Assembly (NCBI GenBank): GCA_039821605.1
Contig: JBCBNV010000003.1
Span: 372,001-436,000, forward strand
DNA from: CALBPI01 sp039821605
GTDB taxonomy: Bacteria; Pseudomonadota; Gammaproteobacteria; Steroidobacterales; Woeseiaceae
Direction of reading: 5' to 3'
Length of the DNA stretch: 64,000 bases
Shown here: piece by piece, positions 29,138 to 37,444 of the stretch
Layout: the number at the start of each line of letters is the position of its first letter
How positions within the stretch are numbered: position 1 is the first letter of the stretch
Translations under genes and position numbers: made by a program
Notes under the pieces: model-generated
Databases searched by the model: none
Seen by the model: the letters and a program-made list of their open reading frames with translations, nothing else
Told to the model about the DNA's origin: nothing

Positions 29138-30024
29138 CAGTCGTGCTGCCTCGCAAAATTCAGAAAGTGCCGGGCCACGGCATCCGGGGCTTCGATCTGT
29201 GGATAGTGGCCGATCTGCTCGAGCTCGACGATGTCGCCATGGTCCACCAGCTCGCAGTAGCGCGCCACCATGTGCGCGCCCGATACGGGATCGTAGCTGC
29301 CATTGATGAGCCGGATCGGCACCGCACTGTCGCGCAACGCCGCCAACCAGCGCTCGCGGTGCTGGCGTCGGTCGCGGATGTAGCGCATGAGCCGATGGAA
29401 GTTGCGCTTGCCCTTGTTGTGCCGCATGAGGCGCCAGAAATTGTCGAGTTCCCCGGCCGACGGCTGCGACCCTGGACCGAAAATCGTCCGCATGTTTCGA
29501 TCGAGCGTACCGCGCTGCATGAGGTGCGTCGCGAGGCCGCCGAGCGGACCGAGCAACAACTTCTGTGCGGGCCGCGCGCGGTGCGTCTCGGGAAACAGCC
29601 CGCCGTTGAGCAGGCATAGCGACAGCCACTGGCGCGCATCGCCCAACGCGTTTTGCCGTGCGAGCAATTCCTGCGCAACCGTGTCGCCGTAGTCGTGCGC
29701 GACAACGTGAAACCGGTCAAGCCGCAGCGCCCCGACCAACGCTTCAAGGAGATCGGCCTGTTCGTGAATCGTGTAGTTGTGACCCGCCGGCTTCTCCGAA
29801 AATCCAAAGCCCAACATGTCGGGCGCGACCAGTCGGTAGCGCTCGCCGAGCTGGTCCCAGATGGCGTGCCAGTCCCAACCTGCTGTCGGAAATCCATGGA
29901 TCAGAAGCACCGTGGGCCGCAACGTATCGGCGGGCGCGCTGTCCATGACGAACAGCTCGCGCCCCAGCAGGTCGTGCAGCGCGCCTTCGGCGCGCCAGTC
30001 GTCGAGTGAATCAATCGCCGCCAT
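29137..30024 (-). CDS. alpha/beta hydrolase, MEST/PEG1-like, epoxide-hydrolase class
   Basis: About 295 residues. HGFPTAGWDWHA is the oxyanion motif and PDMLGFGFSEKP the next strand. AHDYGDTVAQELL carries an Asp nucleophile, as in epoxide hydrolases and haloalkane dehalogenases, not Ser. SLCLLNGGLFPETHR, FGPGSQPS and IGHYPQIEAPD closely follow the mammalian MEST/PEG1 protein as I remember it. The catalytic acid (NGSYDPV) and His (IGHYPQ) are present. Reaction unknown. I use ATG 30024 (MAAIDSLDD); ATG 30057 is possible. Translational coupling to the amidohydrolase suggests a shared pathway. Confidence 0.85.
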   Translation of the reverse strand: MAAIDSLDDWRAEGALHDLLGRELFVMDSAPADTLRPTVLLIHGFPTAGWDWHAIWDQLGERYRLVAPDMLGFGFSEKPAGHNYTIHEQADLLEALVGALRLDRFHVVAHDYGDTVAQELLARQNALGDARQWLSLCLLNGGLFPETHRARPAQKLLLGPLGGLATHLMQRGTLDRNMRTIFGPGSQPSAGELDNFWRLMRHNKGKRNFHRLMRYIRDRRQHRERWLAALRDSAVPIRLINGSYDPVSGAHMVARYCELVDHGDIVELEQIGHYPQIEAPDAVARHFLNFARQHD

Positions 30025-30116
30025 GCGCGCAGGATACCGGCGACAACCGCGGTGCAACAGTCACGACACCCGCCGAGCGACTCGCCAGCGTGGTTTGGGC
30101 ATGCGACGATGCCGAC

Positions 30117-30647
30117 ATGAGCGCGTATTCGACGCCACACGCAGTCAAGCAGACGCCCTGCCCGGGCTGCGGCGCCGTTGCACCGGACGTCGCGGGCGGA
30201 GAGACGCACCGCTACATGTTGGCGTCGACGGGCTGCTGGGCACGGTTCGGCGACATACTCGCCCGCGAATACCAAAACCCGGCCCTGATGCACATCCACC
30301 CGCTGACCGTCGACGCCTACGCCGTCCAGCACCCGGGCGCCCCCGGGCCGCAGTCGACCCAGTCCGTAAACGTTCACCTCGCGAGCCTCTACGCGCATTT
30401 TCAGCAGCAGGTGCCGCTTCAGTCGTTGGCCGACGTCCGGCGACGCGTCGTCACCGCCAAGTCGACGTTCCGTTGGTTGTCACCGCCGCCCCACGCGCAC
30501 ACCGTCACCGTCAACGATGTGTGGCCGATTCAATCCGAGGAAGGCCACGTGGCGGCCGTGCGCCGCTGGGCGAGTGCCGCGTTTGCGCACTGGCGTGACT
30601 ACCATGACGAGATTCAGGAACTGCTCCAGCGCAGTCCCATATCGTGA
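30117..30647 (+). CDS. DUF5946 family protein
   Basis: A 176-residue protein. The zinc-ribbon-like CPGCGAVAPDVAGGETHRYM, then GCWARFGDILAREYQNP and HPLTVDAYAVQHPG match DUF5946, whose members are cytoplasmic with unknown function. The C-terminus has HAHTVTVNDVW and a helical ending. The start ATG 30117 fits the family. It is coupled to the following GFA gene by a GTGA overlap. Confidence 0.85.
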   Translation: MSAYSTPHAVKQTPCPGCGAVAPDVAGGETHRYMLASTGCWARFGDILAREYQNPALMHIHPLTVDAYAVQHPGAPGPQSTQSVNVHLASLYAHFQQQVPLQSLADVRRRVVTAKSTFRWLSPPPHAHTVTVNDVWPIQSEEGHVAAVRRWASAAFAHWRDYHDEIQELLQRSPIS

Positions 30648-31102
30648 GCACCGACCAGGTACAGGCAAAGGCGCAGTGCACCTGCGGCGCGGTCTCGATT
30701 GCAATCTCGGCGGCGCCCCGGTTTCGCGTGTTGTGCCACTGCAGCATCTGCCGTGCGTTCAACAACGACACTCACGCGGACATTCTTGTGTACTCAGCGC
30801 CAAACGTTGAGCCGCACGAACCCGGCACGATCGCGTTCAAGCGCTGGCGCCCCCCGCCCAACGTGCGACGTGGCGTGTGCGTCAGTTGTGGACAGCCGGC
30901 ACTTGAACGGTTCAAGGCACCGCCCTTCATGAACCTCACGATGATTCCGACGCCGATGGTCGCGGCGCCCGTTCCCGAACCGGCCGCGCACATCTTCTAC
31001 GATAAGCGTGTCGCCGACGTCGATGACGCCTTGCCGAAGCACGAAGGCTATTGGGCGAGCCAGTGGGCCTTCATGAAGCTCGTCATGTCGACAAGAAAGT
31101 AA
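30644..31102 (+). CDS. GFA family (glutathione-dependent formaldehyde-activating-like) protein
   Basis: 152 residues, GTG start at 30644 overlapping the DUF5946 stop. The Mss4-like zinc fold is shown by QCTCGAVSIAI, LCHCSICRAFNN and GVCVSCGQPALERF, giving three CxC/CxxC clusters. The founder of the family binds S-hydroxymethylglutathione, but most members have no known substrate. The gene pair with DUF5946 is close enough to share one mRNA. Confidence 0.88.
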   Translation: MSTDQVQAKAQCTCGAVSIAISAAPRFRVLCHCSICRAFNNDTHADILVYSAPNVEPHEPGTIAFKRWRPPPNVRRGVCVSCGQPALERFKAPPFMNLTMIPTPMVAAPVPEPAAHIFYDKRVADVDDALPKHEGYWASQWAFMKLVMSTRK

Positions 31103-31123
31103 CTGTCGGGGCGCTGCCTTGGC

Positions 31124-32980
31124 TCAGACGTCCGCCGCGCCTGCCCCGTAGCGCGCCTCGAAGTCCTCGGCGGACAGCGGCTTGTCGAAGCAGTATCCCT
31201 GCAACTGGTCACAGCGCAGCGCGCGCAGGATGCCCGACTGCGATGTCGTCTCGACGCCTTCCGCCACCGTATTCAGACCCAGCTCGTGTGCGAGATTCAC
31301 GATGCCCGAGCACAGTGATGCGGCACGCGCGTCGTCTCCAACACGCTCTACAAAGGACTTGTCGATCTTGAGGGTGCTGACGGGCAACTCACGCAGAATC
31401 GACAACGACGAGAATCCGGTGCCGAAGTCGTCGAGAGAAAAGGTGACGCCGTCATCGCGCAGGCGCCGCATGACTTCGACGGTGGCATCAAGATCACTCA
31501 CCACGGCGCTCTCGACGATCTCGAGATCGAGGCATTGCGGACTCACGTCCTGCGCGTCGAGTTGCTCGTGCAACCAGCCTTGGAACGCCGGGTCCACAAG
31601 TGTGGGCGTCATGATGTTCACGGACACGCGCCCAAACGTGTAACCCTGCCGCTGCCACCGCGCCGCGTGTCCCATCGCCGTCGCCAGCACCCAGCGGTCG
31701 AGCTTGCCTGAGAGCCCGGACTCGCTGGCAATCTCAAGCACCTCGGTCGGCAAAACGAGTCCGAGCGCGGGATGATGCCAGCGCAACAGGCATTCGAGAC
31801 CGGCGAGGCCCTGTGATTCCGCATCGATCTTCGGCTGGAACACGAGCGATAGCGCGTCACCGTCGATGGCGGATGACAGATCACCTGAGAGTCTCTGGCG
31901 CCGCGTTGCCGCGTCGCGCAACGCGCCGTCCACCACGACGGCGCGAACATCGGCTGGCTCGGCGAGTTCCGCGGCGGCGAGCCGGCACAGACGCACTGTG
32001 GCCCCGGCATTGCGGTCTGCGTCGTCAAGCACCGCGAGACCGACGGCCGCGCGAATGTGGACCGACCCCACGGCCGTTGTCAGCGGTTGCCTCAGGGCGT
32101 CGGCCAGCGCACAGCGCAGGCGCTCGAGCCGCAGTGCCGCGTCCGTGCCGCGCGGCAGCGTGACGATACCCGCAAACCAGTCGTTGTCGAGTCGCGCCAG
32201 GAGTTGCCGGCCTTCTGCGGACAATGCCCACTCGCTCCGTTCACACACGGCAATTGAAATCTCATCGGCGACGAGTCGACCGTACATGTTGGAGAAGTAG
32301 CCCATGCTTTCGACGTGCACCGAAACCACGAGGTGCTGTTCACCAACTGTTGCCCTGCGCCGATCTTCCACGCGCTCGAAGAAGGTATCTCCCCAGAGTC
32401 GCCCGGTAATCGGGTCTCGATTGGTGTACACCTGGGCGCGGGCGCGCCCCGCGGACAACGCAGGGGGCAATAGCATTTCGGATTGCGCCATACGCGCCAG
32501 GGCCAGCAGGGTTCGACGCGCGCGGGCATCGAACTCACGGGGCACCGTGTCGATGACGCAAAGCGTACCCAGCGGCATACCTTCCGTGGAGCGCAGCACG
32601 GCGCCCGCGTAGAAGCGGATCCCGAGCTCCCCTGTAACGAGTGGGTTCTTGCTGAACACGGGATGCGAAAGTGCATTCTCGACCACGAGAATCTGCGTCT
32701 CGTGGATCGCGTAGGCACAAAACGCGATGTTCCGTGACGTCTCCACGGCATTCAGACCCTGGCGCGAGAGAAACCACTGCCGGTCCCGATCGACGAGCGA
32801 GATGAGTGCAATGGGTACTTCAAACACGAGCTTCGCAAGCTCGGTGATGGCGTCGAAGCGAAATGCCGATGGCGAGTCGAGCAAACCCAGGCTGCGCAGC
32901 GCGGCGAGCCTTTCGGTCTCGCGCTCGTGCAGCGGTGCGGGCGCAACCGGGCCTGCGCCAAGCGATTCGCTGTGTGCCAT
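31124..32980 (-). CDS. GAF - degenerate GGDEF - EAL cyclic-di-GMP phosphodiesterase
   Basis: 618 residues, starting at ATG 32980 after AGGGAGG. Domains in order: a GAF sensor (ITELAKLVFEVPIALISLVDRDRQWFLS region, about 20-165), a GGDEF domain in which the signature is RLDNDWFAGI (no GGDEF, so no cyclase activity expected), and an EAL domain from about residue 365. The EAL reads GLECLLRW (Ala to Cys, catalytic Glu kept), with DLEIVES, DDFGTGFSSL, LKIDKSFV and VAEGVET all present. It probably degrades c-di-GMP, with the GGDEF and GAF parts sensing GTP or another ligand. Confidence 0.9.
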   Translation of the reverse strand: MAHSESLGAGPVAPAPLHERETERLAALRSLGLLDSPSAFRFDAITELAKLVFEVPIALISLVDRDRQWFLSRQGLNAVETSRNIAFCAYAIHETQILVVENALSHPVFSKNPLVTGELGIRFYAGAVLRSTEGMPLGTLCVIDTVPREFDARARRTLLALARMAQSEMLLPPALSAGRARAQVYTNRDPITGRLWGDTFFERVEDRRRATVGEQHLVVSVHVESMGYFSNMYGRLVADEISIAVCERSEWALSAEGRQLLARLDNDWFAGIVTLPRGTDAALRLERLRCALADALRQPLTTAVGSVHIRAAVGLAVLDDADRNAGATVRLCRLAAAELAEPADVRAVVVDGALRDAATRRQRLSGDLSSAIDGDALSLVFQPKIDAESQGLAGLECLLRWHHPALGLVLPTEVLEIASESGLSGKLDRWVLATAMGHAARWQRQGYTFGRVSVNIMTPTLVDPAFQGWLHEQLDAQDVSPQCLDLEIVESAVVSDLDATVEVMRRLRDDGVTFSLDDFGTGFSSLSILRELPVSTLKIDKSFVERVGDDARAASLCSGIVNLAHELGLNTVAEGVETTSQSGILRALRCDQLQGYCFDKPLSAEDFEARYGAGAADV

Positions 32981-33370
32981 CGCCGCCCTCCCTTGCCACC
33001 GCATGCCCATCGCGCGCAGAAACCGGCGTGGGTCCGATCATTGCGATCGCGCGCAACCCTGCGCGTGGATCGTCAGCTTGACACAACGATACGGCCGCAG
33101 CCACTCGTGGCAGATACCTACATGACCCAGGACCTTCCGGGTCATTGAACAGGGTCAGTAAAGCCCAGATGCCCAGCGCCGTGCGCAGTGTGATCGCCCT
33201 TTGCTTCATCCGCGCCGGCCTCGTTAACCCGGCACCCGCCGTCGGGCTGCGCCGGGCGGCAACCCTGCTCCGCTTGTACGGTACGGGTTGCCAGCGATAG
33301 TCCCAACGTCGTGTAATAACCCGGTGGCGTTGCCACCGATCGACGTCCGTTCACACACAGGGATCTTGCA
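32981..33370. other. 390-bp intergenic region with several inverted repeats
   Basis: No convincing gene is seen between the EAL gene and the TerB-like gene. Three clear inverted repeats occur: ATGACCC/GGGTCAT at 33122-33145 (10-nt loop), GGCAACCC/GGGTTGCC at 33258-33292 (19-nt loop), and a compact 7-bp hairpin CGGTGGC-GTT-GCCACCG at 33322-33338, about 30 bp before the TerB-like start. None is followed by a T-run. The region may encode a structured RNA or a leader for the downstream gene; I recognise no known riboswitch. Confidence 0.4.
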
Positions 33371-33910
33371 GTGCACATCATCCTCGGCGCGCTGACCTCC
33401 ATCGTCACCATCCTCTGGCTGCTGCATCGACTGGCAGAAATGGGTATCGATCTCGGCGGCCTCAATCCGTGGCTGTGGCACCGGCGGCGCAAGTGGCGCC
33501 AGCAGTACCAGGGCAACGCCATTTTCCATGTGACGAGCCCCATGGAAGTCGCCGCGTTGCTGATCGCAGGCACCGCGAAAGCCGACGGCGACATGAGCAG
33601 CGAGGAGAAAGCAGAAATTCTCCGAATCTTCGAGGACGAGTTCGGGCTCTCGAAACGCGATGCGGCGGCGCTGCTCATTTCGTCGACTTACCTGCTCGGC
33701 AAAGGCAACGAGCTCTACGAGCAGCTCAAGCGCGTGCTCAAGCCGAGCCAGGAGAAGTTCAGCGAGGAACAGGCCGAATCGACGGTCGCACTCATGCGCC
33801 TGATCGCCGAACGCAACGGCGACGCGCACGAGGTCAAGGACGCATTGATCACGGAAGCCGAGCAACTGCTGCGCGAGCCCCACGAAAAAGCGAATCAGAA
33901 ATGGTCCTGA
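33371..33910 (+). CDS. TerB-like (tellurite-resistance/DUF533-type) protein with N-terminal membrane segment
   Basis: 179 residues from a GTG. A hydrophobic N-terminal helix (residues 2-20) is followed by a basic stretch (HRRRKWRQQY) and a TerB-like helical domain: AALLIAGTAKADGDMSSEEKAEI resembles the TerB metal-binding (A-DG-x-E) pattern, then LLGKGNELYEQL. TerB-fold proteins are common accessory proteins of uncertain role. Topology suggests a short anchor with the TerB domain in the cytoplasm. Preceded by the structured intergenic region. Confidence 0.72.
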   Translation: MHIILGALTSIVTILWLLHRLAEMGIDLGGLNPWLWHRRRKWRQQYQGNAIFHVTSPMEVAALLIAGTAKADGDMSSEEKAEILRIFEDEFGLSKRDAAALLISSTYLLGKGNELYEQLKRVLKPSQEKFSEEQAESTVALMRLIAERNGDAHEVKDALITEAEQLLREPHEKANQKWS

Positions 33911-33974
33911 CGGGCTGATTCAGCGCACGGCGCATGGCAGCATGCACCGCACCCGCATAGAGGTCCCACCAATC

Positions 33975-34706
33975 ATGCCCATGCCGCACCGCAGCGTTTC
34001 CGGCCGCATTCGCTATACGTCCAAGAAACACGAACTCCTCGACCAGAAGCGGGGCCAGGAGTGGTTTCGATTCACACACCACGGCGACGGCCGCGTCATC
34101 ATGCGGGCGCATTGCGAGATCGAAGAGCCCGAGCCGACGGTACTGCGCGACATCGTCTACGCCATGGACGAAAACGGCGTGCCTGAATACCTGCACGTCC
34201 ACCTCACGGTCGGTGACGCCCCCATGGGCAGCGGCTGGCTGAGGCACGACGAGGAACAGGGCGTGATCGAGTGTGAGAGCGACAGCCCCTCGCTCGGGCG
34301 TCTATCGGAACGCGTCGAGGTTGCGGGAGCGTTCGACGGTTTCGGCACCCACCCCGTCGTCGGTGACGGATTTCTCGCGCGCTGCATGGACCCAAGCCAG
34401 GGCCCGCACCGGCGAACGCTTCGCGTGTTTCTGCCGTCGCCCGATCACCGCGGCGCCACACCGCCGCAGGTCGCCGAGGTGCACATCGACCTCGAATTTG
34501 TGGGGATCGAGGAGAAGACCGTCGAGGCCGGCACCTTTCGTTGCCGTCACCTGCGGTTCATCGACGACTCCGATGCCGGCATGGGGGGCACCACGCACCC
34601 GACCTACGACGTGTGGGTCACCGATGACGACGACTGCATCCTCGTCTACGGCAGCATCGACGGCTACATGATGAATCGCTACGAGCTGATCTCGCTCGAC
34701 CGCTAG
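33975..34706 (+). CDS. hypothetical protein
   Basis: A soluble protein of about 243 residues, starting at ATG 33975 (an upstream in-frame ATG at 33942 is less likely). It is beta-rich and strongly acidic, with GRIRYTSKKHEL, GQEWFRFTHHGDGRVI, MRAHCEIEEPEPTVLRD, a central VEVAGAFDGFGTHP and a late YDVWVTDDDDCILVYG. No signal peptide or membrane segment is apparent. The pattern of a lipocalin- or DUF3108-like calycin is possible but not demonstrated. Stand-alone transcription unit. Confidence 0.7.
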   Translation: MPMPHRSVSGRIRYTSKKHELLDQKRGQEWFRFTHHGDGRVIMRAHCEIEEPEPTVLRDIVYAMDENGVPEYLHVHLTVGDAPMGSGWLRHDEEQGVIECESDSPSLGRLSERVEVAGAFDGFGTHPVVGDGFLARCMDPSQGPHRRTLRVFLPSPDHRGATPPQVAEVHIDLEFVGIEEKTVEAGTFRCRHLRFIDDSDAGMGGTTHPTYDVWVTDDDDCILVYGSIDGYMMNRYELISLDR

Positions 34707-34735
34707 CACCCCACGACAAGCACCCACGTCTTTTT

Positions 34736-34751
34736 GTAAAGGAAACTTGAC
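34736..34751. promoter_or_regulatory. operator-like palindrome 1 upstream of the membrane protein/XRE pair
   Basis: GTAAAG-GAAA-CTTGAC, a 6+4+6 inverted repeat with one mismatch relative to the perfect copy 40 bp downstream. It overlaps a TTGACT hexamer that could serve as a -35. Probably bound by the XRE regulator encoded just downstream. Confidence 0.55.
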
Positions 34752-34775
34752 TTCTGGGCTTGCCTGGCCCACGAT

Positions 34776-34791
34776 GTAAAGCACACTTTAC
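34776..34791. promoter_or_regulatory. operator-like palindrome 2 upstream of the membrane protein/XRE pair
   Basis: GTAAAG-CACA-CTTTAC, a perfect 6+4+6 inverted repeat that ends 22 bp before the start codon of the membrane protein gene. It shares its left arm with operator 1 exactly, and the two sites start exactly 40 bp apart, about four helical turns. Confidence 0.65.
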
Positions 34792-34813
34792 TTTTAGACA
34801 AAGGAACCTGACC

Positions 34814-35236
34814 ATGCCCTCATCCGAGACAAGCCCGTCTGGATTTGACGCGACGAACCGCCACCGCACGATTCGACTGGCGCAATGGACGGCCGCCTGG
34901 GTCGCCACAGTGGCGCTCGCCGTCTTCGGTGCCGAATTCCTCTGGGACGGCAACATGACGCTGAGCGTGCTCGCGATCGCGCTGCAGGCGGCAGTGGGTG
35001 CCGGCATGATCCTGGCCAACAAGCGCCACCTCCTGAACCTCGATGAACTGCAGCAGCGGATTCAACTTGAGGCCATGGCAATCACGCTCGGCGTGACACT
35101 CATTGCGGGCATCGCCTACTCGTCCCTCGACATCGCCAATGTGATCGCGGGCGATGCCGAAATAGGCAATCTGGTCCTGCTCATGGGACTCACCTACATC
35201 GTGGCGCTGTTGCTCGTGCGGCGGCGTTACCTGTGA
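34814..35236 (+). CDS. four-helix membrane protein paired with XRE regulator
   Basis: 140 residues with about four hydrophobic segments (residues 24-45, 48-65, 86-105, 115-135) and a short basic C-terminus (VRRRRYL). AAGGA lies 8 bp before ATG 34814. Its stop overlaps the ATG of the following HTH gene by 4 bp. Such small membrane protein/HTH pairs are widespread and often self-regulated, but their function is mostly unknown. Two palindromes lie in its promoter region. Confidence 0.78.
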   Translation: MPSSETSPSGFDATNRHRTIRLAQWTAAWVATVALAVFGAEFLWDGNMTLSVLAIALQAAVGAGMILANKRHLLNLDELQQRIQLEAMAITLGVTLIAGIAYSSLDIANVIAGDAEIGNLVLLMGLTYIVALLLVRRRYL

Positions 35237-35442
35237 AGAATCGTCTCAAGGTCCTGCGCGCCGAGCGCGACTGGACCCAGGCGCAACTGGCGTCGGCACT
35301 CGAGGTATCGCGTCAGACCGTGAACGCCATCGAAACGGGCAAGTTCGACCCGAGCCTGACGCTCGCGTTTCGCGTGGCGCGGTTATTTGAAATGCCCATC
35401 GAAGCGATCTTCGATGACGGCGATGGAAACGGGGCGGCTTAG
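35233..35442 (+). CDS. XRE-family HTH transcriptional regulator (short, YgzD-like)
   Basis: 69 residues, essentially one Cro/C1-type helix-turn-helix: LKVLRAERDWTQAQLASALEVSRQTVNAIE, then PSLTLAFRVARLFEMPIEAIF. It lacks any effector domain. It overlaps the upstream membrane protein gene by 4 bp and the convergent deformylase stop by 4 bp. It probably represses its own operon through the two GTAAAG-N4-CTTTAC-type sites. Confidence 0.92.
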   Translation: MKNRLKVLRAERDWTQAQLASALEVSRQTVNAIETGKFDPSLTLAFRVARLFEMPIEAIFDDGDGNGAA

Positions 35443-35939
35443 GCGGGTTCCCGCGCCTTGTCGAGCGCGGCGCGAAGGCGACGGCGCTTGAACCAGTTCA
35501 TGCGGTCCGCGACGAGCTTGCCGTCGAAATGATCCATCTCGTGCTGCAGGCACACCGCAGGCATCCCTGTGAGTGTCCGCTGGAATGAGCTGCCTGATGC
35601 ATCCTGAGCGCGGACGTCAACGGCCGTCGCGCGAAATACAAAAGCCGACATGCCAGGCACCGACAGGCAGCGCTCTTCTATCAGACCGAAGCCACGACGC
35701 TGGGTGATCACGGGGTTGATGTAGACCTCCGGGGCCGACTGGTCCTCGGAATGATCCATGACGAGCACCTGCTCGCGCACGTCGATCTGCGGGGCGCTGA
35801 GCCCGATCGATGCCGAGGCGTGCAAGGTGTCGACCAGGTCTTCGACGGTTCGCGCCAGGGCGTCGTCGAAACGATCCACGGGGCGCGACAACTCGTGCAA
35901 GCGCGGGTCCGGATACTCGAGAATTTCGCGAACCGCCAT
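35439..35939 (-). CDS. def: peptide deformylase, divergent copy downstream of pucC
   Basis: A 166-residue PDF that removes the formyl group from nascent proteins. Metal ligands are intact (C91 in EERCLSVPG; H133 and H137 in QHEMDH) with the catalytic E134. Two signature motifs deviate: SIGLSAPQ instead of GVGLAAPQ, and ERCLS instead of EGCLS. It starts 1 bp after the pucC stop, so it is probably part of the puc transcript. It is likely a second, specialised or spare deformylase rather than the housekeeping def-fmt copy, which would normally sit beside fmt. Confidence 0.88.
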   Translation of the reverse strand: MAVREILEYPDPRLHELSRPVDRFDDALARTVEDLVDTLHASASIGLSAPQIDVREQVLVMDHSEDQSAPEVYINPVITQRRGFGLIEERCLSVPGMSAFVFRATAVDVRAQDASGSSFQRTLTGMPAVCLQHEMDHFDGKLVADRMNWFKRRRLRAALDKAREPA

Positions 35940-35940
35940 G

Positions 35941-37422
35941 CTACTGCGCCTGGGCTGCGCCGCCGCCGGACACGACGCCGTCGGTGCCCGGCTCCGCAAC
36001 TCCAGGCTCGAGCGCTGCGCGCGTGACGCGACGCTGCATGGCCCGACGAATCAGAGGCAACGTCGCCACAATCGTGACGATCAACAAGATGATCTCGACG
36101 GCGTACACAGCGTAGTAGGCCGTGGCGACGCCACCGAGCCCCCACAAACCGTCTGTCGCGCCCCAAAGCGCGACGGCGAGGTCGCGCAGCGCGCCGCTGA
36201 GCGCCATGGCGACGCCGACGGCAGTCGCCTGCACGGCGCCCCAGGCCCCCAGCGCCAATCCGGCCTGCTGTTCTGGTGCGCGGTGCATCGTGGCCGTCAG
36301 CGTACCGTGGCCGAACAGCGCGCCACCGAAACCGATCAGAAAGTTGCCCGCGAGAAACAACGGCAGCATGTCCAATGGCGCCGCGGCGATAACGAGCGCG
36401 AACGCCGGCAGGCCGATGCAGGTGCCGTACTGGGCGATGACATAGGGATCGGCGCCGTCGTCGATGCGCTTGGACGCAAGCGCAAAACCCAGCAGGCCGC
36501 CGAACGTCAGCAGCGCCGTCAGCTTTGTCGTCGCCGCAACGGACATCGCCATGACCTGGCCGCCAAACGGCTCAAGCAGGACGTCGGCCATCGCAAAGGC
36601 CATGGTGCCGATGCCGACAACGGCGAGCCGCCGACGCGTGCTGCCGCCTTCGCAGAACTTGGCCCAGGACTCGCTGAACGTGGGGTCCGGCGCAACCTGT
36701 GGCTGCTGCCGCGAGATGCCTTCCTGCTTCCACATCGCAAGCCCGTTGAGCACGATCGTGATCAGGGCTGCGCCCTGGATCACCTGCACCAGACGACCCG
36801 GTGTGAAGTCCTGCAAGGCCATGCCAAACAGCAGCGCGCTCACCATCATGCCCAGCAGCAGCATGATGTACATGAGCCCGACGACTCGGGAATGCGAACT
36901 GCGCGGCGTGAGATCCGTGGCCAGGGCCAGGCCCGCCGTCTGCACGGTGTGCACACCGGCACCAACGAGCAGGAATGAGAGTGCCGCCGATACGTGGCCG
37001 ATCCACAGGGGCGCCGATCCCGACTCGCCCTTACCGGCAAGCACGAGCAGCGCAAACGGCATCAGTGCGAAGCCCGCGAACTGCCAGAGCGTGCCCTTCC
37101 AGATGAACGGCACGCGGCGCCAGCCGAGTTCGCAACGGTGGGTATCGGACTTGTGCCCGATGAGCGCGCGAAACGGCGCGAAGACCAGCGGCAGCGCAAG
37201 CATCGCGCCGACGAGCGTTGCAGGAACGCCGAGCTCGACGATCATGACGCGATTGAGCGTGCCGACGAGCAGCACGAGCGCCATGCCCGTGGTGACCTGG
37301 AATAAGGACAGGCGCAACAAACGGCGCAACGGCAGATCTGCTGTCGCGATATCCGCAAACGGCATAAAGCGGGGACCGAGCGCAATCCACCGCTCAGTCA
37401 GTCGTTGACTTATTCGCCCCAC
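35941..37422 (-). CDS. pucC: PucC/LhaA-family light-harvesting complex assembly protein (BCD family MFS)
   Basis: A 493-residue membrane protein of the bacteriochlorophyll-delivery MFS family, with about 12 hydrophobic helices. LRRLLRLSLFQVTTGMA, LGVPATLVGAMLALPLVFAP, RALIGHKSDTH and WRRVPFIWKG are characteristic PucC/LhaA blocks. Family members help assemble LH1/LH2 antennae, probably by handling bacteriochlorophyll. A GTG at 37422 is the start. The C-terminus has a polar, Gly/Ala-rich extension. It follows pucBA with a 124-bp gap holding stem-loops, and precedes def by 1 bp. Confidence 0.95.
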   Translation of the reverse strand: MGRISQRLTERWIALGPRFMPFADIATADLPLRRLLRLSLFQVTTGMALVLLVGTLNRVMIVELGVPATLVGAMLALPLVFAPFRALIGHKSDTHRCELGWRRVPFIWKGTLWQFAGFALMPFALLVLAGKGESGSAPLWIGHVSAALSFLLVGAGVHTVQTAGLALATDLTPRSSHSRVVGLMYIMLLLGMMVSALLFGMALQDFTPGRLVQVIQGAALITIVLNGLAMWKQEGISRQQPQVAPDPTFSESWAKFCEGGSTRRRLAVVGIGTMAFAMADVLLEPFGGQVMAMSVAATTKLTALLTFGGLLGFALASKRIDDGADPYVIAQYGTCIGLPAFALVIAAAPLDMLPLFLAGNFLIGFGGALFGHGTLTATMHRAPEQQAGLALGAWGAVQATAVGVAMALSGALRDLAVALWGATDGLWGLGGVATAYYAVYAVEIILLIVTIVATLPLIRRAMQRRVTRAALEPGVAEPGTDGVVSGGGAAQAQ

Positions 37423-37444
37423 GTCGACATGTCAGCAATACGAA

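Noticed and set aside
33122..33145. Terminator of the EAL gene or upstream unit
   Set aside because: The stem has no T-run on either strand and lies upstream of the EAL gene, so it is reported only as a hairpin.
32820..33209. Minus-strand open frame beginning MKQRAITLRTALG upstream of the EAL gene
   Set aside because: Only its first ~30 residues lie in intergenic DNA; the rest is a shadow of the EAL gene in another frame. No family match or clear ribosome-binding site.
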